This document shows, in pieces, positions 54,201-63,283 of a stretch of DNA of 63,612 nucleotides (positions within the stretch are counted from its first letter, which is position 1; each line of letters begins with the position of its first letter). This DNA comes from Streptomyces sp. CG1. GTDB taxonomy: Bacteria > Actinomycetota > Actinomycetes > Streptomycetales > Streptomycetaceae. The position numbers were made by a program, and so were the translations under genes. The notes below the pieces were generated by a model. That model was given only the letters and a program-made list of their open reading frames with translations, did no database searches and was not told where the DNA came from. The DNA is taken from NCBI RefSeq assembly GCF_041080625.1, contig NZ_CP163519.1, forward strand, positions 1 through 63,612. Reading direction: 5' to 3'.

Positions 54201-55223
54201 GTCGATGGCGAGACGGCCGTCGGAGGAGATGTCGGTGCCGGCCGGGGCGCCCAGGCGGGTGACGCCGGTTCCCGCGGTGGCGGGGGTCCCGTGGGGGCGC
54301 CCGGTGAGGAAGACCCGGCCCGCGCCGCCCTGCACGAGGTCGAGGTCGCCGAGCCGGCCCGAGGCGATCCTCTTCGGCGTGCCGCTGCCGGTGAACAGCT
54401 CGGCGTGCGCCGTGGAGTTGCCCGTGCGCTCGAGGAAGGCGATCGTGCCGTCGGCGACGGGCCGGATGTCGAACGGAGCGCTGTCCGCGTCCGCAAGGTT
54501 CTTCACCCTGCCCGAGCGGTCGAGGTGGACCAGGCGGCTGCCGAGCGCGGCGACCGTGCCGTCCCGCACCGGAACAGCGCTCGCTAGTTCACCCTTGGCA
54601 GCCACCGCGCCCGTAATCTTCCCGGACACGTTCACGGTGATCACCCGGGTCCGGGTGTTCGCGGCGTCGTTCATGTCCCTGAAGCCGGTGAACGCGGCCT
54701 GGTGCGTGGTCGTGTTGCAGGACGGGTCGAAGGAGACCAGCGACGCGGTGAAGGGCAGCTTCGTCACCTTGCCACTCGTCAGATCGACGATGGCGGCGAA
54801 CGCACCGCCCTGCATCAGGTCGGGCTTGTTCGTGAAACTGCGCGGCGCGTAGACGGCCGCCGCGTGGTCATGGTCGATGACGCACTGGTTGCCGATCCAT
54901 GAGTCCGCCGGCAAGCCCGGCTCGGCCAGGACAGCGGCCGTCTTCCACGCGTACGCCTGGCTGCTGTCGGCGACCAGGACCTTATAGCCGTCGGTATCGG
55001 CCGCCCCGGTCACCGCTCGGTCCGTGGAAGTCTTCCAGCCGGCGCCGAGCTTCTTGCCCGGATCCGTCACGCGGCCGGGAGGGGCCAGCGTGGCGTGTGC
55101 GTTGTTGCCGTGGTCAGGTGTCGGCGCGGCAGCGGCGGGCGCTGCCTGCAGCAGGCCGCCGGTCAAGGCCGCGCAGGCAGCCAGGGCAGCCATGGGCAGG
55201 TGTGCTCTTTTTCTTCGTCTCAA
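51231..55223 (-). CDS. Large secreted multidomain protein: lysozyme-like, golvesin-like and SGNH hydrolase domains
   Basis: 1330 residues from TTG at 55223, which has GGGGAAG ahead and gives a standard signal peptide (LRRRKRAHL, hydrophobic core, AAPAAAA cut site). After a repeat-like region (about 40-400) comes a lysozyme-like domain (about 500-820) with a likely catalytic Glu in IMAQESN. Next is a golvesin/Xly-type beta domain (about 875-1010). The C-terminal SGNH hydrolase has Ser1027 in GDSYSSGEG, GGND (1136-1139) and His1310 in SFHP. It may act on cell wall or on a polymer outside the cell. The start is uncertain. Confidence 0.8.
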   Translation of the reverse strand: MRRRKRAHLPMAALAACAALTGGLLQAAPAAAAPTPDHGNNAHATLAPPGRVTDPGKKLGAGWKTSTDRAVTGAADTDGYKVLVADSSQAYAWKTAAVLAEPGLPADSWIGNQCVIDHDHAAAVYAPRSFTNKPDLMQGGAFAAIVDLTSGKVTKLPFTASLVSFDPSCNTTTHQAAFTGFRDMNDAANTRTRVITVNVSGKITGAVAAKGELASAVPVRDGTVAALGSRLVHLDRSGRVKNLADADSAPFDIRPVADGTIAFLERTGNSTAHAELFTGSGTPKRIASGRLGDLDLVQGGAGRVFLTGRPHGTPATAGTGVTRLGAPAGTDISSDGRLAIDPVLAPGVRAGLTHIKNVGKGFTKSEEPAPRTATPGAAGDEPLTVTSTATTTGTRLTQSVQQDAGDGSGNDPSPVLATATATHTRPKPSLKAAGMTVSPPTDDDRWCAVSRNDVNVQALQPTSNQVEWAVDMAVRGDLSASYIRQGGYRAQAGLGTVDPQSLFPLPQLAGGGRIPANVVLGIMAQESNLWQAEGGSIPGQMGNPLAAVDGYYGHKAEPSDPAAYWQINWDKSDCGYGVGQVTDGMRLAGHEKPGETSLSPGLQKLVAIDYATNVAASLKILADKWNEVHQDGQKITVNNDDSSRVENWFTAVWNYNLGFNPPSQAGQHSGHWGLGWYNNPANPIYAKGWGHPFMNTDVDGPAANKDAAHPQDWPYEEKVMGWAAWSQDTGFSYATSGRQDWPGESGFSSAGFRPAWWTLVAQRTAVQPPLDAFCNSKNNCDTSTPPKCPDAECYAQYWWNQPNVTWKADCATSCGHENIKYQALVQEPGRGYRLQTGTPVCSGAPDGSKVVASVPDGTPTWSDCGSISSAGSFQFSFNPGTEGRYEAKADLHSVGGGYGGHYWYTRTRNADHFGGDGGYMTIDGTWTLGQNLSWARVLVHLPDTGAQSRQAAYVVHGSDSKSAKRVVLQRAGGWVSLGVFHFTGTPQVELSNATADGTADEDIAWGAVAFQPLASKPANFVVAMGDSYSSGEGATAPGGADLYRETDHYDKLNDNLIDKCHRSKLAWSRQATLPGYSKSIGSMADSFDPQMDYHFVACSGARTYNVLDKQQGSDEVPQIQAGYLDDNTTLVTMSIGGNDARFSDIMAKCIDIPVPATTTCPYAELGNIDPATGDKTSGTTGALKDWAPKWLHDAVRPQIAKTLNAIHAKAPYAKVVLMGYPRLVEKDHSCLPGAYEDVENDWIRSVADMLATEMKGATQDAGSWAVFSDPRDEFDGKGVCGNPESIHGIVETGREQADNDAPAPSMQSFHPKPAGARLYADALEQTLQGK

Positions 55224-55654
55224 GAGAGAGCTTCCCCGTTTCTTATCGAGAGGATCCCCTGCCTGGTCGGGGCAGGGCTCAGCCGCCCACCCCCGTGAGA
55301 GGGCCAGAGGGTGGGCGCGAGTGAGAAGCGAGCTGGCCGACGGTGGAGGCGGCAACGGCGCGGGCGGCGGGCCCGGCTTTCTCAAGCCAAGCCCGCTTGC
55401 CCTGGAAACGTGGCGGCGATGGCCAAGTACGCGTCCACGCCAGAGCTGGTGAACCAGCCGAACTTGGCCGCTCGGAGCCACTGAATGTGGTGAGCGACTC
55501 CCCCGAGAGGCGCCGTTGGTACCAGCCCCATGGGCGTAGGCGTGCATCAGGGCCAGTCAGGAGACTGGGCTTGGCCCCGGACAGGCTCACCAAACAGCTC
55601 CCGCGAACAGGGCGTCGTGGGTGGTGGCCGGGAGGAGAGCCGAGGTGGGGTTCT

Positions 55655-56245
55655 CTAGGCCTTGTATTCGTTCCGCTCGACGCTCTCGAGGGTGATGTGC
55701 GGGTGCGCGGGAGGCGTGTGACCGGGGTCGCTCACCGTCAGCTCAGTGGGCCACGAGGTCCCGGGATACAGGCCGACGACATCCATCGAGGCGCTGGCCG
55801 TTGCGTCGAAACCGCCCGGCCCCGTGATCCGAATGCGGAATCGGTAGAACGCGCGCTTCCGACCGCTGTTGACCACCTCTACGGGGACCGTCAGCCCACC
55901 CTTGTCCCGGCGGGCCGCGTAAACGGTCACATCTCCTTGCCGAATGACCGGCGTTCCGAAGTGCTCGCTGCCCTTGGCGATGCCGGTCCCGGCCGGCGAC
56001 GGAGTGATGGTGGTCCCAGGCGGTGCGGCCTGCCTGCGCTCCCTTTCCGCTTTCTGCATAGCCGCCTCTGTGCTGTCAGCCCCTGCAGTGCCAGCTGACG
56101 GGGTGGCAGCAGCCGACGACGAGGACCGGACGGCCGTGGCGCCCGACCGATGGCTCTCCTGGGCATGCCCGCACGCAGCGGTCGTTGCTCCGGCAGCGAC
56201 GAGCAGGACAAGGAGCCGACGGGGCACCGGCGAACGCACAGGCAT
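55655..56245 (-). CDS. Secreted lipoprotein, unknown function
   Basis: 196 residues. The signal peptide (PRRLLVLLVAAG) ends in a lipobox TTAAC, so Cys is lipidated. A low-complexity Ser/Ala/Thr linker leads to an Ig-like beta domain (VTVYAARRDKGGLTVPVEVVNSGRKRAFYRFRIRITGPGG) as in the DUF4352-type fold. ATG at 56245 suits the GAGG site upstream; an ATG two codons earlier is possible. No clear neighbours in an operon. Confidence 0.75.
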   Translation of the reverse strand: MPVRSPVPRRLLVLLVAAGATTAACGHAQESHRSGATAVRSSSSAAATPSAGTAGADSTEAAMQKAERERRQAAPPGTTITPSPAGTGIAKGSEHFGTPVIRQGDVTVYAARRDKGGLTVPVEVVNSGRKRAFYRFRIRITGPGGFDATASASMDVVGLYPGTSWPTELTVSDPGHTPPAHPHITLESVERNEYKA

Positions 56246-56283
56246 GAACATCTACCTCGAAAAAGGGAAGGAATGGAGGATGG

Positions 56284-56829
56284 TCAGTCGCAGGAACCGA
56301 CGTGGACTTGCCGGTCGATGAAAGCGACATCGCCGTCCCACATCAGGGCGTGCACCAGAGCACAGCGGGGCTGGAAGTCCGGATCGCTGCTCTCGTACTT
56401 GACCGGACCCGCGTAGTCGAAGAACGAGCCCTCATCGGCCTTGCACGTGGTCCAGCACACCTGCAGCTTCATGTGCTTCTTGACCCCGAGGTTGTTGTCG
56501 AACAGGGCGCATGCCCCTTTCGGCTCTCCCTTCACTTCCTTGAAGTACGTGAACAGGGTTCCCAGTCGGCGGGAATCCGGAAGTGGTTCTGCATAGGACA
56601 GTTGGTAACCGCTTCCGCACAGCAGGCCGCCGGCTTGTACCGCTGCGGGATCGGCCGCCGCGAGGGCACGCGTCTGCGGATCACGCGCCGCACTCGGTGA
56701 AAACTCCACGTTGGTGCCGGGCACCTTCTCAGGAACGGACTGCGAGTCCTGGGCCAGGGCTTGTGGAGCTGTCAGAACCGAAGAGACAAAAGCTGTGGAC
56801 ACGGCAAGAGCAGGCAGCCACTTGCGCAT
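56284..56829 (-). CDS. Small secreted protein, unknown function
   Basis: 181 residues. MRKWLPALAVSTAFVSSVLTAPQALA is a good Sec signal peptide. The mature protein has about five Cys (GGLLCGSGY, GACALF, QVCWTTCKAD, PRCALV, VGSCD) that could form disulfides. I do not recognise the family. ATG at 56829 has GGGGGAA ahead. It lies about 40 bases before the lipoprotein gene on the same strand. Confidence 0.75.
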   Translation of the reverse strand: MRKWLPALAVSTAFVSSVLTAPQALAQDSQSVPEKVPGTNVEFSPSAARDPQTRALAAADPAAVQAGGLLCGSGYQLSYAEPLPDSRRLGTLFTYFKEVKGEPKGACALFDNNLGVKKHMKLQVCWTTCKADEGSFFDYAGPVKYESSDPDFQPRCALVHALMWDGDVAFIDRQVHVGSCD

Positions 56830-57264
56830 GACGTAATTCCCCCATGTTGAAGACACAAAGAGGCCTCGCCCGTGGCGGCACGTGCGTAATTGTGGTCCCC
56901 GTTGTGCTGAGCGCGTGTTGGTCGTCCACTCCCGTCCCGCCCGGATGAAACGGGCTGGCAGTTCCCCAACTGACCGAGAGCAGACCGTCACTCTATGCCC
57001 ACAGGCAGCAGCAGACGCAAGAGCATAAGACCCGACATGGCGAAGAGACGACGCCTGCAGAAAGGTAAGCGGAATCGGAGGGACACCATGTGCCCCATAC
57101 CTTCGGCTACAGAAACGGAGCGCACAGGGCACGCGCGAACCATGGCAGAAATCCGCACCACCGCTTGCACTCTGGATGAGCCGAAATGCTGCAATCACTG
57201 CGCGGTGCATCGTCGGTGCGCGCCGCGGCATCGGGTGCGCATCGAGTGCCCGTCGGACCGGGCC
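56830..57264. other. 0.4 kb without a gene
   Basis: This stretch holds the promoter region of the small secreted protein and nothing else that I can support up to the ISL3 remnant. Confidence 0.35.
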
Positions 57265-57900
57265 TTGACGCCGACGGGCCCAGCGTAAGAAGGCCGCACA
57301 CGCCCTGGTCCACGAGCTGCTCGCCCAGGGGCACTCACGTCGCGCGATCGCCCGGCATCTGGGCTGGGCGCTTAACACCGTACTGCGCTGTTCGAGCGTC
57401 ACCCTCCTGCACCGCGAACTCCTTGCCGAGAACGCCTCCGTCATCTATCAGATGGTCCGCGCCAACATCACCACTCCGCGTGCCGCGCTGCCGCAGGCAC
57501 CTCCTCCTCCGCCGACCGTACGGCGGGCTACCGGCTTCCTCACCCGCCAACCCGCGATCCTGAGCGAGGACGAGTGCGCCGCGCTGAAGGACGTCCTGGC
57601 CCGCTGTCCCGAACTGGATGCCTCCGCCGAACACGTCCACGCCTTCGGCGAGATCCTCACCCACCGACTCGGCTCCACGCTCCCCGCGTGGATCGACGCC
57701 GTCTACGCGAGCCAACTGCCCGGCCTCACCAACTTCGCACTCCACCTGCTCCGAGACCTCGATGCGGTGACCGCCGGCCTCACCCTGCACTGGAGCTCCG
57801 GCGCACAGAAGGTGCCGTGAACCGCATCAAGAAGATCAAAAGACAGCTCTACGGACGCGCCGGATTCGAACTACTTCGCAAGATGATCCTGCTTCAGTGA
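57265..57900 (+). pseudogene. ISL3-family transposase remnant
   Basis: Fragments of an ISL3 transposase in two or more frames: ELLAQGHSRRAIARHLGW (HTH), LHRELLAEN, VRRATGFLTRQPAILSEDECAALKDVLARCPELD, LPGLTNFALHLLRDLDAVTAGLTLHWSSGA, and after a frame change VNRIKKIKRQLYGRAGFELLRKMILL, the usual ISL3 C-terminus. A large central part of the catalytic domain is deleted. It cannot be active. No intact terminal repeats were seen. Confidence 0.75.
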
Positions 57901-58890
57901 TTGATCGTGACGGCTCCCTGCAGTCAATGCCAGAATCCACGGGGATTTTCCAGGCTGTGGCCACGGCTCGATGCGAGTGCCTGAAAGGTGCCTGCGGCAA
58001 CTGCGAGAGGACAGAGCAGTGTTGCCATTGCCTCCAAGCAAAGCTTTTGCGCATGCCGCCGTCCAGATGTTGAGGTGGCACGGTGACCAATCACGATGAG
58101 GCGGCGGTTGCCCGACCGTTGACACTGGCTTGGGTGGGCCGGCACCTGGAGGTCGGCGAACGGATCGCGAGGCGGTCGAAGATCACCGAACCACGTCCGA
58201 CAGCCTGCCCAGTAACGCATGACAATCGCCAGGGACGAGACTCTGACGCCTTCAGTCAGCCGCCCGCAGCCAGATACGCCTCCCCAAGGCTCCCGTCCCG
58301 ACCACTACTACCGGCGGCTCCGCAGAGTTGAGCACCATCCGCTCTAACTGAGCAAAAGGCTCAACGAGACGCCTTCGCCGCAGGTCAGGCCCCTTCAACG
58401 CCCCCCACAACTGCAGCCCCCTTTGAGGCTCACCAACCAGGACAATCACTCGTCCAAGCGAGCAATCCGCAGATCACGCCGCCGGCTTCTGCTCACTTCG
58501 CCGGGGCGACACCACAGCATGAGCCTCACGCCTCTGACCAGTGCAAACTCCGCAGCCGCTATAGCGGTCTGCATGAGGATGACTTGGCCTTTCGTCACCC
58601 ATGCCAGCAACAGTTGAGCATCATCCGTCAGTGCCAACCAGCAGGTCACTGAGGTTGCGCCACTGACACTCAGATGACGATTCCCAGCTGACACTCCCCC
58701 GCAGACCAGCAGGAGAGCGGAGCCGATTCGGGCGTACCTACGACGGTAAGCCGCAGCACTGACAGTCGGTGTCCGACCAACTCCCCCTGTGTAGTGCAGA
58801 GTTGATCCACCACATCAAGTATTGCCGCGTGCGATCGTCTGCCGCTGTCGCGCTGCCCCTACGATGACGACGTAACAACCCGCCGCACCC
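57901..58890. other. 1 kb without a confident gene
   Basis: Two short minus-strand frames look somewhat protein-like (58250-58449, with PPVVVVGTGALGRRIW; 58446-58694, with DDAQLLLAWVTKGQV) but I recognise neither. They may be parts of one decayed gene. I see no RNA gene. Confidence 0.35.
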
Positions 58891-59236
58891 TTGGCACCGG
58901 GTCCCCAGGCCGCGAACATCCGCGCCGCCCAGGCCGACCTACTCGACGCACTTCCCGGAGTCCGTCTCTCCGACCTGGACGAGCTGCGGGCATGCGGCGT
59001 ACTCGGCATCCACCGCGTCGTGCTCGATGTCAGCGGCACGCGGAAGGCGGACAAATCCATCACGATCGACTACCACGCCAAGCTGATCAGCAAGGACGAG
59101 GACAACGAGGTCAACGACCAAACCGACGGCAGCCGGACCATCGTCTCCGGAGCCGCGGAGACGATCACCTTCGACATGGCCAGCGACGAGTTTGCCGGAC
59201 CGCGCGCACATCGAGTTCACGGTCTCGAACAGCTGA
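58891..59236 (+). pseudogene. Small unknown gene, probably frameshifted near its end
   Basis: About 115 codons (ANIRAAQADLLDALPGVRLSDLDELRACGVLGIHRVVLDVSG..., ETITFDMASDEFAG) end in a natural-looking beta strand (IEFTVSNS) only if the frame changes near 59205. Without the change the protein ends in a non-typical tail at 59262. The TTG start at 58891 is weak, so the true start may be lost. The family is unknown to me. Confidence 0.35.
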
Positions 59237-59602
59237 GCACCCGCCAGACACGACAGGGGTAGGCAGGCGCGGTCCGGAGTCCTGATCCGTAGGACTTCGG
59301 GCGAGCGCTTCCCCGCCTCCCCACACCGTTAACAACTGAACAGACTGGGGCAAGGAGCAGAAGTAGCTTCGGCGTAGTGGGGTGTGGGGGCTGTGTAGCG
59401 CGTCGACCAGGGACAAGACGGATCACCACCGTTCATCAGGCGCCGCCAGGGCGGGAGATGCCATGGTTGGGACGGTGGGGAGCGCGACTGACACGCGGTC
59501 ACCCGTAGGGAGTAGCCAAGGGGAGCCGCGGGCGCGGGGTTCAGCTGCACGAGCTGCTGTGGAGGCGATCACCGGCGCAGCATCCCGCCGGTACGCGCGG
59601 CG
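59237..59602. other. 0.37 kb without a gene
   Basis: I see no gene or notable repeat here. Confidence 0.3.
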
Positions 59603-60532
59603 TCAAGGAAAGTGGCCGGCCCCCGCATCATCCAGCCCGGCCGCCAGCGCGTCGATGGTGGACTGCGGTACGTCATCGATGGTCTGCACCACGGCGGTAG
59701 GGGGCAGCCCGTTGGCGAGTTGAAACGCGTTCAGGGCGCTCATGGTGTCGGAACCGATGACACCGTCGAGGCCGTTGGGGTTGTGGCCGAGGATCTCCAA
59801 GGCCGTCTGCAGGCCGATCACCAGGTTGAGAGGGACGGGGAAGTTCCTGGAACGCATATTGGCATCGAGCTTCAGGCCAGGGTCGTAGACGAGCTGGCTG
59901 AAATCGCCGGGCGGTGGAGCCGTCTTCCATCCTGCGAGCGTGAAGAGAAGCGCGTCGCGGACATTGCGCGGCACCACGCCTGGGTTTCCTGCCTCCTTCA
60001 TCTTGCATTCGCGCGCCATCGTCAGCCAATCACCGGCCTGCGCGGCTGTCTGGAAATTTGGGAAGCTGAAGAGCGGGCCCATGGCCCAGGCCATGCTGAA
60101 CAGTCCGAGCTGACCATCTGCTGGCCAGTCATCCAGATCAGCGAAAGGAACCCGTGCCTTTAGGGTGGTCTCGTCACTCGCCAACTTCCTCTTGCATAGG
60201 TTGTCGATGTCCTGAGGAGAGATCCGCAGCCGGGTGATCGCCTTCTTCTCGTCGATGGTGCTGTGCGCAGTGCCGCTGAACTTGACCTTTGTGTACTCGG
60301 CGTTGATCTCCGAATCGTCGGCCTGCACGAAGGAATCCTTGTCGAACCAGCCGAGCGTAAAAATGTCGGCCAGCGGAACCGGATTGCTTCCGAAATTATT
60401 CGGGTCGTCGGCGTCGAGTAGGTTCCCTACCCCGGTGGATACCAAGCTTTTGATGTCCAGATACATGAAGTTCAGACGGCCTTCCAGCGGTTCATTGAAC
60501 GGCAAGAAGGCGGCGTCCACGCTCGGCTGCAT
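59603..60532 (-). CDS. T4-lysozyme-like protein with peptidoglycan-binding domain
   Basis: 309 residues. Near the N-terminus Glu17, Asp26 and Ser32/Thr33 (LEG..., MYLD, VSTGVGNLL) repeat the Glu11-Asp20-Thr26 spacing of T4 lysozyme (GH24 fold). The C-terminal third (about 235-290: LQTALEILGHNPNGLDGVIGSDTMSALNAFQ) is a PG_binding_1 domain. There is no signal peptide, so export would need a holin-like or other route. ATG at 60532 has AGAGGAA ahead. It may be a phage-derived endolysin or an effector. The family assignment is by eye. Confidence 0.65.
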   Translation of the reverse strand: MQPSVDAAFLPFNEPLEGRLNFMYLDIKSLVSTGVGNLLDADDPNNFGSNPVPLADIFTLGWFDKDSFVQADDSEINAEYTKVKFSGTAHSTIDEKKAITRLRISPQDIDNLCKRKLASDETTLKARVPFADLDDWPADGQLGLFSMAWAMGPLFSFPNFQTAAQAGDWLTMARECKMKEAGNPGVVPRNVRDALLFTLAGWKTAPPPGDFSQLVYDPGLKLDANMRSRNFPVPLNLVIGLQTALEILGHNPNGLDGVIGSDTMSALNAFQLANGLPPTAVVQTIDDVPQSTIDALAAGLDDAGAGHFP

Positions 60533-60958
60533 AATGTGTTCCTCTCCCCTGATCGGTGGGCCGGTCCTCACCCGCAGGGCTGAGGACTGAGGTCAATGGG
60601 GCATCAAGGCTTCTTCCAGATCTGCAATGCTGACTGCACGTCATCAGCGAAGTGCGCGATGCTCTTAGTCACTCGGCAAGCAGGTTCGCCTCCCAGCATC
60701 AGCAAATCCAGGGCTCTTCGCTGCGCCGCCTTGAGTATTCGCTCGCTGGGCTTGGCTTAGCCAGCACGGTGTCAAGGGGGACGGGAGGAGAATCTGACCC
60801 GGCGTTCGCATGGCCTCGTCTCAGCGGGCCTGGCCTCGGGGCCGGTGACAGGCGCGGTCCTGCAGTTGGCGGGCGCCACCTTTCGAGGCATAGGCCTGCG
60901 CGTGCCCGTCTGTCGGTGGAGTCGGGCTCTCCCCCTGCTTTTCCTCGGTGAGATGGCA
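60533..60958. other. 0.4 kb without a gene
   Basis: The gap between the lysozyme-like gene and the SARP gene, both on the minus strand, holds the former's promoter. No other feature is seen. Confidence 0.35.
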
Positions 60959-61885
60959 CTACCACCCTCGACCCTGGCCGTCGTTCCGGCGTTGACCGGA
61001 GCGTGGAGAGAACATTGCTGCCTCGTTTCCGGCACGTGAGCCTCTGGTCTGCCAGCGCAGCCGGTCGGGCGCGGACACCGGGGTCTGCCTCGCCGCTCTG
61101 CTCTGCTGCCTGTACTGGTCGCGTTGAAGGCATGGGAGTCCTTGTAGCAGGTCGGACAGCTGCGGTGACGGGCTGACCCCGAGTTCCCGCTGAAGGTAGG
61201 CGTCGTAGTGCTGGTAACACCGGACCGCGCTGGCTTGGTTGCCTTCGGATAGATGGATCTCGATGATGATGCGGTGGGCGGTCTCCCTGACCGGATCGAT
61301 CGCTGCGGCCGCCAGGGCAGCTTGGAGGGCGGACAGGTACCGCTGGGCGGATAGAAGCCGCTGGGCTAGGCCCTCAAGGGCGTACAGGCGCATTTGGTTC
61401 CAGCGTTCGCGGTCCAGGTGCAGCCAGTCGTCAGACCAGCCCGGCAGCAGCTCCCGAGTGAGCTCTTCTACGAGCGCCTCGCTGTCGGCGGACGGCGGTG
61501 CCAATCCGTCGACGATCCGGCGGGCCGAGTCGCGTATCCGCAACACGTCGACCCGGACCGTAGGCGACAGCCGCAGGCGCTGGCCAATGCAGTCGATCAG
61601 GGGGACGCGGCAGGCGCGGCGCGCCTGGCACAGGGCCGAGCGCAGGTTGGCCGCGGCACGAGGGCACGAATAGTCGGGCCACAACTGCTGTGCCGCCGCG
61701 CCGCGGTGGACCCCCACGGGGGCGAGGCCGAGGAACGCCAGCAACCGCTGTGCTCCAAGAGGTACGGGCACCCTGCTACCGCCGCAGGTGAGCTCGAAGA
61801 CATTCAGCAGTTCGAGCGATACCTCGTTCGAAGCTTCGTTCCCAAACACATCCACTACTGTGCGTCCGGCATGTGCCAGACGCAT
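60959..61885 (-). CDS. SARP-type regulator with BTAD domain
   Basis: 308 residues. An N-terminal winged-helix domain (about 20-115: LELLNVFELTCGGSRVPVPLGAQRLLAFLGL ... AAAQQLWPD ... ANLRSALCQARR) and a bacterial transcriptional activation domain (about 120-265: ALEGLAQRLLSAQRYLSALQAALAAAAIDPVRETAHRIIIEIHL ... ELGVSPSPQ) make a short SARP. The basic C-terminal tail is atypical. It is divergent from the tandem paralogue genes and lies behind the lysozyme-like gene, and may control both. ATG at 61885 is plausible but lacks a strong site. Confidence 0.82.
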   Translation of the reverse strand: MRLAHAGRTVVDVFGNEASNEVSLELLNVFELTCGGSRVPVPLGAQRLLAFLGLAPVGVHRGAAAQQLWPDYSCPRAAANLRSALCQARRACRVPLIDCIGQRLRLSPTVRVDVLRIRDSARRIVDGLAPPSADSEALVEELTRELLPGWSDDWLHLDRERWNQMRLYALEGLAQRLLSAQRYLSALQAALAAAAIDPVRETAHRIIIEIHLSEGNQASAVRCYQHYDAYLQRELGVSPSPQLSDLLQGLPCLQRDQYRQQSRAARQTPVSAPDRLRWQTRGSRAGNEAAMFSPRSGQRRNDGQGRGW

Positions 61886-62200
61886 CCCGTTGGTCCGCGC
61901 AGCGCCGCAGGTGACAGTGTGGCAGCCTGTTGCCCCGCTCTCTTTTGGGCTTCACCTATCGACCGTCGCTTCCTGCGACGATGACGCGCCGGTTATGCAT
62001 GGGCAACGCTTACTCAACGCCTGTTGCACCATCCGGCTCACGTCGCCCGAACAGGCGCAGTGGATGCTCTCGGGTAGAGGCACTTCCTCTTGGCAGCAGG
62101 ACGTGGATCCAAGGCTTTGCTCCACAAGGAAGCACCACCCTCGGCGACTCGTCTGAGACGAACAGCACTTGGTCGGAGCCAAAGCAGAAAGGGAAGCGAG
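61886..62200. promoter_or_regulatory. Divergent promoter region, SARP and paralogue pair
   Basis: A 315-base gap between divergent starts. It must hold promoters for both. I find no clear SARP-type heptamer repeats by eye. Confidence 0.35.
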
Positions 62201-62602
62201 ATGGCTACTACCACACACCAAGCAGCACCAACAACAAGCGCTGACTACGACGGCTATCAGAAGGTCGTCGATATCGTGAACAGCGGATTCAAGGACGCGC
62301 TCGCACAGATCCTGCGCAAGCTCGGCGACCCGAACACCTTCGGCACACAGGTCCGGGAGCTGGCGGACCGCCACGGCGTTCCGCTGAAGGCCATGGACGC
62401 CACCGACACGAGCGCTCTCTACGACGCATTCTGGAGGACGACCACCGGCGTCCAGGCGGACATCAACTGGCAGAACGCCGACGGGGTTCCTGGTCGCAAC
62501 AGGGGGTACGTGGAGCAAATCAACCCCACCCACAACCCGTCGACTGGTGTCGTGAGCTTCTGGGGCTTCAGCCTCCCCTTCGGCATCTCGTTCTCCACCT
62601 AG
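62201..62602 (+). CDS. Small unknown protein, first of a tandem paralogue pair
   Basis: 133 residues. It shares a pattern with its neighbour at 62817: DYxxYQxxVxxxxxxxxxALxxILRKxxDPxTF, LYxxFW, and ADxNWxxxxGVP. The N-terminal half is helical, the C-terminal half contains strands and aromatic residues (VSFWGFSLPFGISF). No signal peptide. I do not recognise the family. ATG at 62201 has GGGAAG ahead. A hairpin follows the stop. Confidence 0.75.
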   Translation: MATTTHQAAPTTSADYDGYQKVVDIVNSGFKDALAQILRKLGDPNTFGTQVRELADRHGVPLKAMDATDTSALYDAFWRTTTGVQADINWQNADGVPGRNRGYVEQINPTHNPSTGVVSFWGFSLPFGISFST

Positions 62603-62622
62603 GCGCCCGACCTCCATACCCT

Positions 62623-62664
62623 CGGTGCCGCGGCCTAGTCTTTCTGGGCGTAGCCGCGGCACCG
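62623..62664 (+). terminator. Hairpin after the first paralogue gene
   Basis: A 12-bp inverted repeat (CGGTGCCGCGGC and its complement) with an 18-base loop lies 20 bases after the stop codon at 62602. It can act as a terminator, which would give the second paralogue its own promoter. Confidence 0.55.
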
Positions 62665-62816
62665 GGGACACGAGGCTGGGGGATAGGGATAACGCGAACG
62701 TCTACATCAGCTACTTCGTCGCCCCTTGGGGGACCATCGACCAGGAAATGTGAAGTCGCTGTACAGCAATTACCGGGTACCGTTCCTCGAGCGGCACCAA
62801 TCAAAAGGGGATACGA

Positions 62817-63158
62817 ATGGACGTCACAGCTTCACCATCAAAAGACACAGACTCCGACTACGAGGCGTATCAGACCATCGTCCAACTCATCAGCGACTCA
62901 ATCGAACAGGCCTTGATTGATATCCTGAGAAAGGCGAGGGACCCACATACCTTCACCCACGTGGTTGAGGGGATGGCGGACGGACAAGGCGTTGAACACT
63001 CCATCACCCAGATGGATCTCTACAACGGGTTCTGGTCGTTGGCCAGAGGGCTCTCCGCAGATTTCAACTGGTCAAGCACTTCCGGAGTTCCTGCCCACTC
63101 CAAGGTGTTCGCGGGCGACATCGAAGGTTTCGGGTGGTGCTTCCGCTATGTGTGGTGA
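62817..63158 (+). CDS. Small unknown protein, second of a tandem paralogue pair
   Basis: 113 residues, related to the protein at 62201-62602 over most of its length: DYEAYQTIVQLISDSIEQALIDILRKARDPHTF, LYNGFW, ADFNW, SGVPAHSK. The C-terminus is shorter. ATG at 62817 has AAAAGGGGAT four bases ahead. No signal peptide and no recognised family. Two diverged copies suggest duplication with specialisation. Confidence 0.75.
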   Translation: MDVTASPSKDTDSDYEAYQTIVQLISDSIEQALIDILRKARDPHTFTHVVEGMADGQGVEHSITQMDLYNGFWSLARGLSADFNWSSTSGVPAHSKVFAGDIEGFGWCFRYVW

Positions 63159-63283
63159 TTGAGCCGGCGGTCAGCGCTTGGCAGCCAAGCTGGGCCCAAC
63201 CACCCAACCCAGTTGCGAAGCCGGGCGAGACAGCGCCCTGGTAGTACAGGGCCGCTCCCCGGACACTCGCGCGTCCGGAGAGG

